Made by a program: the position numbers and the translations under genes. Positions 6,996-16,484 of a stretch of DNA of 64,000 nucleotides are shown in pieces; position 1 is the first letter of the stretch; each line of letters opens with the position of its first letter. The notes beneath the pieces are model-generated. The model had not been told where the DNA came from, did not search any database, and saw only the letters and a program-made list of their open reading frames with translations. Source of the stretch: Salinibacter sp. 10B (GTDB taxonomy: Bacteria; Bacteroidota; Rhodothermia; Rhodothermales; Salinibacteraceae); contig NZ_MQWC01000004.1 of the NCBI RefSeq assembly GCF_002954405.1, positions 3,700,613 to 3,764,612 on the forward strand, in the 5' to 3' direction.

Positions 6996-9425
6996 TTACT
7001 GCGATCCGGGAGTAGCGTCCGGCCCCACACTCGACTGAATCAGCTCCAGGATGCGGCGGTACTCGTCTGCCCAGCTCGACGGCTCCTCAAAGCCGTGTCC
7101 TTCGACCGGGTAAAGGGCCAATTCCCAGTCCTCTTTGCCCAGCTCAATGAGGCGCTGCGTGAGGCGAAAGATGTCTTGGGGCTGCACGTTCGTATCCACG
7201 AGGCCGTGCGGCATGAGTAGTGGGTCTTCCAATCCCTCCGCGTGGTAGATTGGAGAGGACCGAGCGTAGGCAATCGAGTCGGTCTGTGGGGTATTGAGGA
7301 TGTTGGACGTATACACGTCGTTGTAGTGGGCCCAGTCGGTTACGGAGCGGAGTGCGGCCCCACCTCCAAAGTGGTCGGGTGCGTTGAAGAGGGCCATCAG
7401 TGTCATGAAGCCCCCGTACGATCCGCCGTAGATGAACTGGCGTTCAGGGGGGATATTCTCGGTCTCCGTAAGCCATTCGGAGGCATCCACGTAGTCTTGA
7501 AGGTCGCGCCCACCCATGTGGCGATAAACGGCCGTGCGCCAGTCCCGCCCGTAGCCTGCCGATCCGCGGTAATCGACGTTGAGGACGGTATAGCCCAGGT
7601 CCGTGAGCAGGTTGTGAAACATGTACTCTCGGAAGTAATGGGTCCAATCCTTCACCACGTTTTGCAGGTAGCCCGCGCCGTGGACAAAGAGAACAGCAGA
7701 TCCGTTTGGATTCTCGGGACGGAAGATTTGCAGCGGCACCTCCACCCCGTCCGATGCCTCAAAGCGAGTGATCTCTGGATCCCGCCAGTCGTACTGGCTC
7801 CACTCATCGGTCGGGGAGGCGGTGGCCTGGGACGGGGATGCGTCGGGGGACGCGTCTTTCAGGTAGACCTCGGGCGGTTGGTTTGTGGTGGCGTAGAGCA
7901 GGCCCAGTCGGGTCCCATCGGGCGTTACGGCGGCGTGGTGCGTGCCCGTTTTTGTGGTGAGACGGGTCCTTTCGCCGCCTCCGACCGGCATTCGGTACAG
8001 GTGCCGCTCGTAGGGTGAGTGGGCAGAGCTTGCAAAGATCCAGGTAGAGCCGTCCTTTGAGAGGCGCGGCTCGTATACCTCGAACTCGCCGCTCGTGAGT
8101 TGTTGTTTTTCCCCGGTCTCGACGTTCACAGTGTAGAGGTGGCTCCAGCCGGTGGCCTCGCTCTGGAAGTAAAACCGATCGGTTTCCGGAATCCAGCCGA
8201 CGGTTCCGGGGCCGCCGTATCCACTGATGCCAGGTCCTCCGATCCAGGCCGCGTCGTGCTGACGGTCGAGCACGGTGAGGTCGCCGGTGGTGGGGTCAAG
8301 CCGCACGATCCAGCGGTCCTTGTTGTTGTCGGAGCGGACGACGAGGACCGCGTGGGTCCCATCGGGACTCCAATAGGGACCGTAGCTGTAGAGTGAGCGC
8401 TTGGTTTCACTAGAGTCCAGCTCTGCCTCATTTGCCTGCCGGTAGTCGGGCACCTCGTACGCTCCCGGCAGCTGGTGCAGGTTCACCTCGTAGGTGGTGT
8501 CTCGCTCCAGGTCCTGGATATGCAACGAAAAGTCTTCCGGTGGAATGCCGACCTTCGGACGCGCATCTAGCACCTCGGCGTGGCCGTCGATCGTCACGTA
8601 ATCAATCACCTGTGTTGGGTCAACCGCGTCCGGGGCCGATTGGAGGGCCACGGTTACGAACCGACCGGTCGGGGCAAGGCGCAACTGGTCAATCTCCTTG
8701 TCCTGGGTGTAGAACGGGGGCGGTGGATTGTCGGCCTGCCGGTCTCGCTTCTGGGCCTTCTCCGTACGTTCCTGCTCCTTCTTTTGCTCGCGTAGGGTCC
8801 GGAAAAGTTCGGTCTGCTGGTCCTGGAGAAATTTCTCACGGGGCGTTGGGGGCGGATCGTCCGACTCCGTACCGGCCCGAAGATCCGTACGCTGTCGCAC
8901 GAGGCCTGAGGAAAGGGCCACGGAGAACAAGTTGTTGTCGCGTCGGAAAATCACCGTCTCACCGTCCGGGCCGAAGCGGGGGGAAGTCTCATCGGCGCGC
9001 GTATCCGTGAGGCGGGTCTGCGTATTGGTTTGTCGATTATAAAGGTAGAGGTCCCCGCCGGCCGTGTACACCTTTCGGCGATCGTCGTCGGTGTATACCT
9101 GCTCGCCGTGGTGCCAGCCGTCAAAGAACGGAGGATGTGAGCGACGCTCTTCGGGGGATACCTTGGTGGGCGCACCACCGCTTCGCGGCACCTTGTAGAG
9201 CGAGTCGCTTTCAAATTGGCCGTCTGGGTTCCAGTCGAAGTAGAGCGTCTGGCCGTTTTCATGCCACCGAACATTTTCGGGCCAGTCGCCAACCCAGGTT
9301 TTGGGCTCCTGCATGATCTGATCGACGGACAGGGAAGAGGTGCGCTCGGCGGGCTGTGCCTCGACCGTGGGGATCCATAGAAGAAGAGAGGTGAGGAGGA
9401 AAAGGGGAAAGGCGAAGCGGCGCAT
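6996..9425 (-). CDS. S9 family prolyl oligopeptidase-like serine peptidase, secreted
   Basis: 809 residues with a signal peptide (MRRFAFPLFLLTSLLLWIPTVEA). The N-terminal ~550 residues form a WD40-like/TolB-like beta-propeller with repeats of the type SPDGTHAVLVVRS and LSKDGSTWIFASS. The C-terminal alpha/beta-hydrolase domain carries the catalytic triad: Ser about 669 in GGSYGGF, Asp in LVDTNVQ and His in EGHGFEEP. Such enzymes remove dipeptides or acylated residues from oligopeptides; this one should act in the periplasm or outside. The start was set at the ATG opening the signal peptide; the longest frame adds 59 non-conserved residues. It is the first gene of the leftward run that continues with the ABC ATPase. 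Confidence 0.92.
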   Translation of the reverse strand: MRRFAFPLFLLTSLLLWIPTVEAQPAERTSSLSVDQIMQEPKTWVGDWPENVRWHENGQTLYFDWNPDGQFESDSLYKVPRSGGAPTKVSPEERRSHPPFFDGWHHGEQVYTDDDRRKVYTAGGDLYLYNRQTNTQTRLTDTRADETSPRFGPDGETVIFRRDNNLFSVALSSGLVRQRTDLRAGTESDDPPPTPREKFLQDQQTELFRTLREQKKEQERTEKAQKRDRQADNPPPPFYTQDKEIDQLRLAPTGRFVTVALQSAPDAVDPTQVIDYVTIDGHAEVLDARPKVGIPPEDFSLHIQDLERDTTYEVNLHQLPGAYEVPDYRQANEAELDSSETKRSLYSYGPYWSPDGTHAVLVVRSDNNKDRWIVRLDPTTGDLTVLDRQHDAAWIGGPGISGYGGPGTVGWIPETDRFYFQSEATGWSHLYTVNVETGEKQQLTSGEFEVYEPRLSKDGSTWIFASSAHSPYERHLYRMPVGGGERTRLTTKTGTHHAAVTPDGTRLGLLYATTNQPPEVYLKDASPDASPSQATASPTDEWSQYDWRDPEITRFEASDGVEVPLQIFRPENPNGSAVLFVHGAGYLQNVVKDWTHYFREYMFHNLLTDLGYTVLNVDYRGSAGYGRDWRTAVYRHMGGRDLQDYVDASEWLTETENIPPERQFIYGGSYGGFMTLMALFNAPDHFGGGAALRSVTDWAHYNDVYTSNILNTPQTDSIAYARSSPIYHAEGLEDPLLMPHGLVDTNVQPQDIFRLTQRLIELGKEDWELALYPVEGHGFEEPSSWADEYRRILELIQSSVGPDATPGSQ

Positions 9426-9681
9426 GCAGCGGAATCGGCATTCAAAAACGAGTGATCGCTTTAACATAGGTAGGCACCTGCAGAATGTCGATTCCTTCCC
9501 CTCAGCACACGGCAGTCGCAGGTTCCCGTCCGGCAGTAACAGAGAGGAGAGGGCGTGCGTATTTCTAAGTGAAGTGGAGTGACTCAATACGGGGGACCGC
9601 ACCTGTACGAACAGGGCGGATGCTCAAGGGAGCGGGGGAGAATCAGGTTGCACACTCAGCACCTCTCAGGTACTTGCCAGG

Positions 9682-10014
9682 ATGACAGTTCCAGAATGCG
9701 TGCGTACGGCCGCTCGGGTTCTTCGGGCGTGCCCCGGAGAGGCCTACTTCTGGATGGGCGCCCTTGTCGGAGTGGCCAGCATCGACCCACAGGGGCCGTC
9801 CCTCCTGAACCTCTGCCTAATTGAGAATCTAGGGCTTCCCTGCCCGGGGGATGGGCTTGGTCAATCCATTGCCCATCTCGTGCGTGGACAGTTCAAGGCA
9901 TCATGGAGCGCACACCCACTGGGCGCGCCGGTCGTGGCGGGCTTGGTCTATCACATCGGGGGGCTTTTCCGATCGGCGCCGGTACGGAATGACGACGCCT
10001 TCTCTCATCAGTGA
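9682..10014 (+). CDS. DUF2752 family membrane protein
   Basis: 110 residues. The segment LCLIENLGLPCPGDGLGQSIAHLVRGQF...HPLGAPVVAGLVYHI follows the DUF2752 pattern (a conserved CPxxGL motif, a region equivalent to H.G.....NP, two membrane helices). The usual second cysteine of the CPxCG motif is an Asp here. The function of the family is unknown. Its stop overlaps a possible GTG start of the next gene by four bases, and DUF2752 genes often sit beside TM2-domain genes in this phylum, so the pair is probably co-translated. Confidence 0.75.
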   Translation: MTVPECVRTAARVLRACPGEAYFWMGALVGVASIDPQGPSLLNLCLIENLGLPCPGDGLGQSIAHLVRGQFKASWSAHPLGAPVVAGLVYHIGGLFRSAPVRNDDAFSHQ

Positions 10015-10022
10015 ACACTACC

Positions 10023-10388
10023 ATGTCCAAAATCCTCAAACACCTTCCCGAACTTGAGGGGGACGAGCAGGTCGAAGTGGCGCGTCTTCTTAACAAGATG
10101 AACGACCGGCAGGCCGAGCATTTTGCCCGCATCTACCGGTCCCGTCGTCGGGATCCAATTCACGTTCTCATTCTGGCCGCCGTTGGATTTGTGGGCATTG
10201 CGGGTCTTCAGCGGCTCTATATGGAGGAAATCGGACTCGGGCTCGTGTACGTGTTTACGGCGGGACTCTGCCTCATCGGGACGATCTACGACATCGTCAA
10301 GTACCAGGATCTGGCCTTTCGATACAATCGAGAGGTGGCAATGGAGGTGGCGGAAACGGTTCGGACCGTATATGACGAGGAGGACTGA
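10023..10388 (+). CDS. TM2 domain-containing membrane protein
   Basis: 121 residues. MSKILKHLPELEGDEQ..., then RQAEHFARIYRSRRRDP, followed by the TM2 signature: a glycine-rich first helix (HVLILAAVGFVGIAGLQRLYM), a turn (EEIGLGLVYVFTAGLCLIGTIYDIV) and an acidic tail. TM2 proteins have two membrane helices joined by a short turn; their role is unclear. I chose the ATG at 10023; a GTG at 10011 overlapping the DUF2752 stop adds four residues and is also possible. Confidence 0.85.
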   Translation: MSKILKHLPELEGDEQVEVARLLNKMNDRQAEHFARIYRSRRRDPIHVLILAAVGFVGIAGLQRLYMEEIGLGLVYVFTAGLCLIGTIYDIVKYQDLAFRYNREVAMEVAETVRTVYDEED

Positions 10389-10724
10389 TACCGGGTTCGG
10401 ATGTAGACGTCAGCTATTGAGAGGAACGTCAGCACGAGCGTTCAGAAGTCGAATGCTGCTCGTTCCTTCAAGAGAGGGCACCGGTGGCGCCGTTGGATTC
10501 CAACGGCGCTACGGATTGGGTTCTCATACACACCAATGCTGAAGGATTTAGTAAGACACGCAACGCTACGAGCACCGTCTCTGATCTGTGCGCGGAATCG
10601 AGGGAGGACGAGTGAATCGAGAGGCGGCATCCGCTCTGGTCGCGTGCGTACGCCTTGCGTTTTCGGAGTGCCCCAACAGGGGAGAGCAGAGTCCTCCCGT
10701 TCGCCGAGAGCTGGGCGTGAAAGG
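10389..10724. other. Intergenic region between convergent genes, contains palindrome
   Basis: 336 bp between the rightward TM2 gene and the leftward ppk gene. No coding frame is convincing. Besides the palindrome at 10484-10512 I see nothing that I can name. Confidence 0.5.
10484..10512. repeat. CGTTGGA palindrome family copy
   Basis: GTGGCGCCGTTGGA, one central T, TCCAACGGCGCTAC: a 14-bp stem with one G-T pair. Same arm length, single-base centre and sequence as the copy at 3356-3384; the 5' flank TTCAAGAGAGGGCACC matches the flank of the half copy at 3262. It lies between two convergent genes. Confidence 0.7.
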
Positions 10725-12947
10725 CTACCCGAGCCGTTTCCGGGCCTCTTGCATGAGAGCGTCCTGCAATCCCGGGGTGCCTTCCGCGTCCGGGGTGCGC
10801 TGGACGTAGCGGCCGTCCGGGCGCAGCTCCCAGGCGGTTGCGTCTTCCATGGCGTAGCGGAGCGCCCGGCGGAGCCGCTTCAGGTGAGTTGGGTCCTGCA
10901 CCGGCACTGCGGCTTCCACCCGGTCGTCGAGCCGGCTGCGCTGCCAGTCGCCACTGCCGATGTAGACCTGCGGGTCTCCGGCGTTGTCGAACCAGAAGAC
11001 GCGGTCGTGCTCCAGAAAACGGCCCACGATGCTCACCACGCGAATCGACTCACTGAGGTCCTCCAGGCCCGGCCGCAGCCGACAGATGCCGCGTACGATG
11101 AGGTCGATGTCCACGCCGGCCTGGGCGGCCTCGTATAGGGCACTGATGAGGCGGCGGTCGCCAAGCTCATTCATCTTCGCGATGATACGCCCGTCGTTTC
11201 CGTTTTCCTCATGCTCGATCTCCTGGCGAATGAGACGGAGGAAGGAGTCGCGCATGTCGTGGGGAGCAACGAGCAGGCGGTCGTACGTTTGCTCGGGGGC
11301 GTAGCCGGTCAGGTAGTGGAAGAGGTTGGTAAGGTCGCGCCCGATGGCATTGTTGCAGGTGAGGAGGCCGTAGTCGGTGTAGCGACGGGCCGTCTGCGTG
11401 TTGTAGTTTCCAGTGCTAATGTGGCAGTAGGTTTGTAGAGAGCCGTTTTCGCGTCGCACGACCATGGCTGCCTGGGCGTGCGTTTTGAGGCCCACCAGCC
11501 CGTACGCCACGTGTACGCCGGCGTCTTCCAGCTTGCGTCCCCACTCGATGTTTTCTTCCTCGTCGAATCGGGCCTTCACCTCCACGAGCACGGCCACCTG
11601 CTTGCCCTGTTCGGCTGCCTCTACCAGTGCGGCGACGATGGGGGATTCGGAGGAGGTGCGGTAGAGCGTCTGTTTGATCGCCAAGACCTGCGGGTCCTGC
11701 GCGGCTTCCTCAATGAACCGCTGGACGCTGTTCGTAAACGACTCGTAGGGATGATGAACGAGCAGGTCATCCTCGCAAATGACATCGAAAATCGAGTCTA
11801 CCTCCGGCTCGCCCCGTTCCTGATGCAGCCGTGGAGGCACCACCGGCGTCCACGTTGGAAAGCGGAGATCGCTGCGGTAGCGTTCATCCGGAATGTGGAG
11901 GTCGGCCAAGGCCGTGACGTCCGAGTAGTCGATGGGCCCTTCGGATACGTACACGTCCTGGGAGGTAATCTCGAGCTTCTCTTTCAAGAACGTACGCACT
12001 GACGCTGGAGTGTCGGGCTCCACTTCCAGCCGTACCACGGGCGCAAACCGGCGCTCGCGGAGGCGCTCCGAGATCATCTCCAGCAGGTCGTCAGCTTCTT
12101 CCTCATCCCGTCGCACGTCGGCGTTGCGGGTCACGCGAAAGGCGTAGACCCCTTCAACCTCCATGCCGCGAAACAGCTCGTCGGCGTGGTGAGCGATGAC
12201 TTGCTCAATGGGCACGAACTGTAGTGGGGCGTCCAGCGGCAGCCAGCGTTTGCGGCTGGTGGGCACTTTTACGCGGGCAAAGTGCTGCGAGTCGCGCTTG
12301 GGGTGGCGGAGCAGCACCGCCAGCGAGAGGCTCATGTTGGAGATGAACGGAAAGGGACGTCCCGGATCCACCGCCAGCGGGGTGAGGATGGGAAAAATGT
12401 CTTTGCGGAACGTCGTTTCCAGCTGGGCCTGTTGCTTTGAGGAGAGGGCGTCGTAGTCGCGCACCCGCAGCCCAATTTCACTCTTCAGGGTTGGGGCCAA
12501 CTGCTGTTTCCAGGTGGTGCCCAACGCCTTATAGAGGGGCTGGATGGCGTTCGAAATCAGGTCAAGCTGCTCTTCGGGGGTGCGACCGTCGGGGGAGAGG
12601 GTCGTCACATCCGCCGCGACTTGTCGTTTCAGACCGCCGATCCGCTTGCGTACGAAGCCGTCGAGGTTCGAAGCGGCAATGCCGAGGAAGCGGACGCGCT
12701 CCAGCAGGGGCGTGCGCGGATTTTGGGCAACGTGCAGGACGCGCCAGTTGTAGTCAAGCCAGCTCAGCTCACGATTAAAGAAGAGACTCGGATGGTCCAG
12801 GGGCGGGTCCGACGGAAGGGGTTGCGGGGCGACGGCCCGGGGCAGACGGGCGGTGTCCATTGCCGCCACGCCATCGCCGCGTTCGGGCACCGGACTCGGT
12901 TCGTGGTACACAGGCGCGTCGGACATCGCCGGGGAAGAGGGGGCCAT
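10725..12947 (-). CDS. ppk1: Polyphosphate kinase 1
   Basis: 740 residues, normal for PPK1. It reversibly transfers the terminal phosphate of ATP onto inorganic polyphosphate. The N domain (FFNRELSWLDYNWRVLHVA), head domain and two C-terminal phospholipase-D-like domains are present. The autophosphorylated histidine lies in YCHISTGNYN and the second conserved region is IVRGICRLRPG; FGLVGLKTHAQA-type residues (YGLVGLKTHAQA) are also kept. The N-terminal ~45 residues before PLDHPSLFFNREL are variable, so a start slightly further in is possible. It stands alone, with intergenic regions of over 300 bp on both sides. Confidence 0.96.
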   Translation of the reverse strand: MAPSSPAMSDAPVYHEPSPVPERGDGVAAMDTARLPRAVAPQPLPSDPPLDHPSLFFNRELSWLDYNWRVLHVAQNPRTPLLERVRFLGIAASNLDGFVRKRIGGLKRQVAADVTTLSPDGRTPEEQLDLISNAIQPLYKALGTTWKQQLAPTLKSEIGLRVRDYDALSSKQQAQLETTFRKDIFPILTPLAVDPGRPFPFISNMSLSLAVLLRHPKRDSQHFARVKVPTSRKRWLPLDAPLQFVPIEQVIAHHADELFRGMEVEGVYAFRVTRNADVRRDEEEADDLLEMISERLRERRFAPVVRLEVEPDTPASVRTFLKEKLEITSQDVYVSEGPIDYSDVTALADLHIPDERYRSDLRFPTWTPVVPPRLHQERGEPEVDSIFDVICEDDLLVHHPYESFTNSVQRFIEEAAQDPQVLAIKQTLYRTSSESPIVAALVEAAEQGKQVAVLVEVKARFDEEENIEWGRKLEDAGVHVAYGLVGLKTHAQAAMVVRRENGSLQTYCHISTGNYNTQTARRYTDYGLLTCNNAIGRDLTNLFHYLTGYAPEQTYDRLLVAPHDMRDSFLRLIRQEIEHEENGNDGRIIAKMNELGDRRLISALYEAAQAGVDIDLIVRGICRLRPGLEDLSESIRVVSIVGRFLEHDRVFWFDNAGDPQVYIGSGDWQRSRLDDRVEAAVPVQDPTHLKRLRRALRYAMEDATAWELRPDGRYVQRTPDAEGTPGLQDALMQEARKRLG

Positions 12948-13351
12948 GTGAGAAAGGCAAAAGCAATCGGGGGCACGTGAGCGTCCTACCTAACTGCGGT
13001 CGGGCAGGGATGGATTCCGCAACTCCGTTTGTAGGTGTGGGGGGACCAATGAGGCCGAGTGTACGGATCTGCCTGTCCCGATCCGTGCGAAGCATCTAGA
13101 CCTTCCCAAGTGAACCGAGGAGAACTGTGATGGTGGGAATCTAAACCTCCTAGATCGCCCCTATTTCAGCGGAAACGGTCTTCTTGGATTCTCTTACGGA
13201 TCAGGACAGGCAGATTCGGGGCTCAGGTCTCGTTTCCTCACGCCCCAAAGCTGATACCCAGCACGATCGACCAGGTCTGGCACGACGATGGACCGGAGCA
13301 CCCTGCATGGGGTACCCCTAAACCCGCAGACTTCCCCACGCACAAACGCAA
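12948..13351. other. Intergenic region upstream of ppk1
   Basis: About 400 bp without a credible gene on either strand. It should hold the ppk1 promoter and the 3' end of the dnaG transcript. I see no clear terminator or operator. Confidence 0.4.
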
Positions 13352-15349
13352 TCAGTCCTCAAGGAAGTCGCCACGCTGGACGTGCTTGCGGAGCTCTTGA
13401 AGCGACATCATCTTCTGCTGCAGGCGCTGTACGGTTTCCTCCTTTTCATTTTGACTTGCTTCGTAGATCCGGTCCCGCACCTCTGCAATAGCGTCCTCTA
13501 CGCGGTCGAGTTTGAGCAGCTTCATCGCGCTTTCTGCCGCGGCGTACGGCCGGTCGTTGAGTTTCGGCACCGGGATGTCTTCGCGCTCAGCCCAATTTTC
13601 CGACGCCTCGTGCTCCTCCACCATCACAGAGGCGGCCAGTTGCTGGAGACGGTCGCCGTGTGCCCCGTCCAGAAAGGATTGCGGCCGCACGTTGTTGTTT
13701 TGATACATCTCGACGAGCGCCTGTACGAGCTCGCGGGGCGGCCCCTCCGTAAACTCGTCAAGGGCCATGTGGCCGAGTACGTGCTCCACCATCCGTCGGC
13801 CCTGCTCCAGCATGAGACGCAGAAGCACGCGTTCTTCCGGCAGAGGACGGGCGGGCTCGGACGATTGTTGCTGAGGTGGGGCCTCCGACGTATCGGGGGG
13901 CGGCGGCTGTGGACGATTTGCGCCGCCGTCGGACGCTGATGCCTCGGCGGGCGCGGGAGAGGGGTGGGGCGCCTGTTCTTCTTGGGATTGGCGCTCCTGC
14001 CGCTTGGCCTCCCGCTTCTGGCGGCGGCGGGCCTGCTGCTCTAAGCGCTCGCGCTCTTCTTCTAGCATCCGGAAGAGGTCGGCGTCTGGCACGTTGACGA
14101 CCTCACTCGTACGGGTCACGTACTCGCGCCGCAGGTTGGGGTCGGGAATGTGAGCCACCGACTCAATGATGTCGCGCTGCACTTCCACGCGGTCTTCCGG
14201 TGTCTTCAATTCGCCCTGCCGGCGGGCGCGCTGGTACGCAAAAGAGGGCAAATCCTGCCGGTGCTCCTCTACATATTCGTTGAACGCATCGCCGCCATTT
14301 TCCTGAACGTACTCGTCCGGGTCGTTGCCCTCTGGCAATTCCACGGCGTACGCCCCCATGCCCTGCTCCAGCACACGGTCCATGCCGCGCATGGTGGCCC
14401 GGCTGCCCGCCTCGTCGGCGTCGTAGAGCAGAAGTACTCGCTTGGCGTAGCGGTGGAGCGTTTGCACCTGTCCTTCGGTGAGGGCCGTGCCGCTGGACGC
14501 GACGACATTCTCGACGCCCGCCTGGGAGAGGCTGATGACGTCGGTGTAGCCCTCCACCAGCATCACCTCGTCGGTCTGCCGAATGGCCCGCTTGGCGTGG
14601 TTCAGTCCGTAGAGGACCTCCTTCTTGTGGTAGACCTTCGTCTCCGGCGAGTTGATGTACTTCGGCTGGTCCCGATCGTCATCGGGATCCAGGATGCGCC
14701 CGGCGAAGGCCAGCACTTTGCCGATGTGGGAGAAAATGGGAAAGATGATGCGGCCCCGGTATCGGTCGTAGTAGCCGCTGCCGTCGTTGCGCTCGACCAC
14801 AAGGCCCGCTTTTTCCAGCGTCTCCGGATCCAGTTGTTGGTCCTCGGCCGCCGTGAGGAGCGCGTCCCACTCGTCCGGCGCGTAGCCGAGCCCAAACTGC
14901 TTGATCGTGGACGGCGTGTAGCCACGGTCGCGGAGGTAGTCGAGCGCCGGGCGGCCGCGGTCCGTCTGCGTGAGCTGGTGGTAGAAGAAGCGGGCCGCAA
15001 AGCGGAGGGCGTGGAGAATGGACTCTCGTTCATTTGCCGCCTCCTGGTCGACCTCCTCCTCGGGCAGCGGAATGTTGTAGCGCTCGGCCAGGACGCGCAC
15101 ACCCTCCAAGAAGCCGACGCCTTCAATCTCCTGGACGAATTTGAAGACGTCGCCTCCATTCTGGCAGCCGAAGCAGTAGTAGAGGTTTTTCTCCGGGTCG
15201 ACGCTGAACGAGGGGGTATCCTCGTTGTGGAAGGGGCATAGACCCATAAAGCGGGAGCCGCTCCGCTTCAACTGGACGTAGTCGCCCGCTACGTCCACGA
15301 TGTCGGCCGCGGCACGAACCTCCTCCACCTTTTCGTCCGGGATGGGCAT
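13352..15349 (-). CDS. dnaG: DNA primase
   Basis: 665 residues. Synthesises RNA primers for replication. The N-terminal CHC2 zinc-binding motif is intact (C38, H41, C59, C62 in LCPFHNEDTPSF...YYCFGC). The central RNA polymerase domain contains the TOPRIM motif VMLVEGYTDVISL and LLYDADEAG. A low-complexity linker rich in Gln, Pro, Glu and Ser (about 425-500) separates it from the C-terminal DnaB-interacting helical domain. The ATG at 15349 precedes PIPDEKVEEVR, the usual beginning; a TTG at 15361 would add four residues. rpoD and rpsU, common neighbours elsewhere, are not adjacent. Confidence 0.96.
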   Translation of the reverse strand: MPIPDEKVEEVRAAADIVDVAGDYVQLKRSGSRFMGLCPFHNEDTPSFSVDPEKNLYYCFGCQNGGDVFKFVQEIEGVGFLEGVRVLAERYNIPLPEEEVDQEAANERESILHALRFAARFFYHQLTQTDRGRPALDYLRDRGYTPSTIKQFGLGYAPDEWDALLTAAEDQQLDPETLEKAGLVVERNDGSGYYDRYRGRIIFPIFSHIGKVLAFAGRILDPDDDRDQPKYINSPETKVYHKKEVLYGLNHAKRAIRQTDEVMLVEGYTDVISLSQAGVENVVASSGTALTEGQVQTLHRYAKRVLLLYDADEAGSRATMRGMDRVLEQGMGAYAVELPEGNDPDEYVQENGGDAFNEYVEEHRQDLPSFAYQRARRQGELKTPEDRVEVQRDIIESVAHIPDPNLRREYVTRTSEVVNVPDADLFRMLEEERERLEQQARRRQKREAKRQERQSQEEQAPHPSPAPAEASASDGGANRPQPPPPDTSEAPPQQQSSEPARPLPEERVLLRLMLEQGRRMVEHVLGHMALDEFTEGPPRELVQALVEMYQNNNVRPQSFLDGAHGDRLQQLAASVMVEEHEASENWAEREDIPVPKLNDRPYAAAESAMKLLKLDRVEDAIAEVRDRIYEASQNEKEETVQRLQQKMMSLQELRKHVQRGDFLED

Positions 15350-15487
15350 GGCTGTGATCAATCATACAGTCCCGAGCCGACTGGGGGTATGTGTACAGTA
15401 TGTGCGGGCTCGGGGTTCGAGTCGAAAGGACGATCCTTCTCTCGAAGGGGATCTGGTGTTGACTCAGGTCGCCTGTGCTCTCCGTCT

Positions 15488-15630
15488 GTCAGGGGAGGCA
15501 CCAGAGGTTGTCGGACGCCCAGGACGCTACACAGAAGGGATTGACCGTTGCGGGTGACGGACAATCCAGTGTTTGAGCGCGTCGCTCCTACGGTTCAATC
15601 CGCCAGATCACAGTCCAACGGTGCTACGGA
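15488..15630. repeat. Degenerate CGTTGGA-family remnants
   Basis: TCCAACGGTGCTACGGA at 15614-15630 matches the right arm and 3' flank of the family copies at 3371 and 10499. The stretch from 15488 (TCAGGGGAGGCACC, then AGAGGTTGTCGGA) resembles the 5' flank plus left arm. The two pieces are about 100 bp apart, so this seems a decayed or interrupted copy. Confidence 0.35.
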
Positions 15631-15640
15631 TGCGCGCAGG

Positions 15641-15790
15641 CTAGACCAATCGATCCATTGAGGGCGTCACGTGGTGTTGGGCTTGTGTGTCCTCGCCTTC
15701 GACCGGTCCGATATCCGGCTTGTCGGCGCACTGGCACGAGGAGAGACTGGTGCACAGCACAAGGGCTGCGAAGATCAGAAGGCGCTTCAT
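15641..15790 (-). CDS. Small putative lipoprotein (49 aa)
   Basis: The frame reads MKRLLIFAALVLCTSLSSCQC..., a basic start, a hydrophobic stretch and a lipobox LSSC with the lipidated Cys at residue 19, followed by about 30 polar residues (DKPDIGPVEGEDTQAQ) and a TAG stop. This arrangement is typical of very small outer-membrane lipoproteins. No homologous family is recognised, and the entericidin-like look is only superficial. It lies in a gene-poor stretch between dnaG and dapD. Coding status rests on the signal sequence alone. Confidence 0.5.
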   Translation of the reverse strand: MKRLLIFAALVLCTSLSSCQCADKPDIGPVEGEDTQAQHHVTPSMDRLV

Positions 15791-16484
15791 GACCGCTCTA
15801 AACTATCGTTGAGGAAAGGGCCGAATCGTTGTTCAAGGATAGGAGGAATGCGCACCGGTCGCAAGAGCAGTCCCCCTTGTTTAGAGGACGAGGCGCCGTC
15901 TTTTCGCCATTTTCCCGGATTGCAGAGGGCAAGGCGTTCTCGCACGAAACCGCCCCGTGCTCTTTCGCGGTGGGCAACGCTGCACGGGAACAGGTGGAGG
16001 CATCGTGCTGCGCAAACGAGTCGCACGCACAGTGCAGAAATAATCCCAGCTACCGAGAATTGTTATTCACCGAGTCGTTCGGCGCAAACAGGGAACGGCC
16101 GCAAGGTGCGCCGCATGCCGCGTTCGTTCAGAGCATTCTGGGAGAGCGCGTACAGACAGCGTTGGCATTTGGTATCATTTCCTGATCCTACCGGCTCATG
16201 TTCGATGAATTGCGGGACTGGGAAGACGCAGACCTTTACAATGCGCTCAATGCTTCTCAGCTTCAGACAGAAGAAATACTGCCAGCTTCCGAGGTGGACT
16301 GCGCATCATGCGCGGGAGCGATCGGGGCGAACGTATCGCGAGATGGGACCGATGGTCGTTCCGTGTGGCATCTCGCAACGGTCGTTTCGTCCGGATCCGA
16401 ACCGAGCAAGAGCACACCGATTCTTGGGATCTGGTATTGCGTCCGCCGAATCCGTTTTCGCATCAGACTGACCTTTGACTTCGC
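15791..16484. other. Gene-poor stretch upstream of dapD
   Basis: About 690 bp. Several open frames exist (for example 16198-16488 on the plus strand, beginning MFDELRDWEDADLYNAL, and a 266-residue plus-strand frame from 15671). Their composition is rich in Arg, Ser and Cys, unlike the acidic proteins around them, and none shows a recognisable domain. It may be a decayed gene. The dapD promoter should lie at its right end. Confidence 0.4.

Noticed and set aside
13382-15241. Long antisense frames over dnaG (also over ppk1, polA, the VPS10-like gene and hemH)
   Set aside because: These are shadows caused by high GC content; their products lack domains and lie wholly over well-supported genes.
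15671-16471. 266-codon plus-strand frame
   Set aside because: Composition (Arg, Ser, Cys, Trp) and lack of motifs point to chance; the opposite strand encodes a more credible small lipoprotein at its left end.
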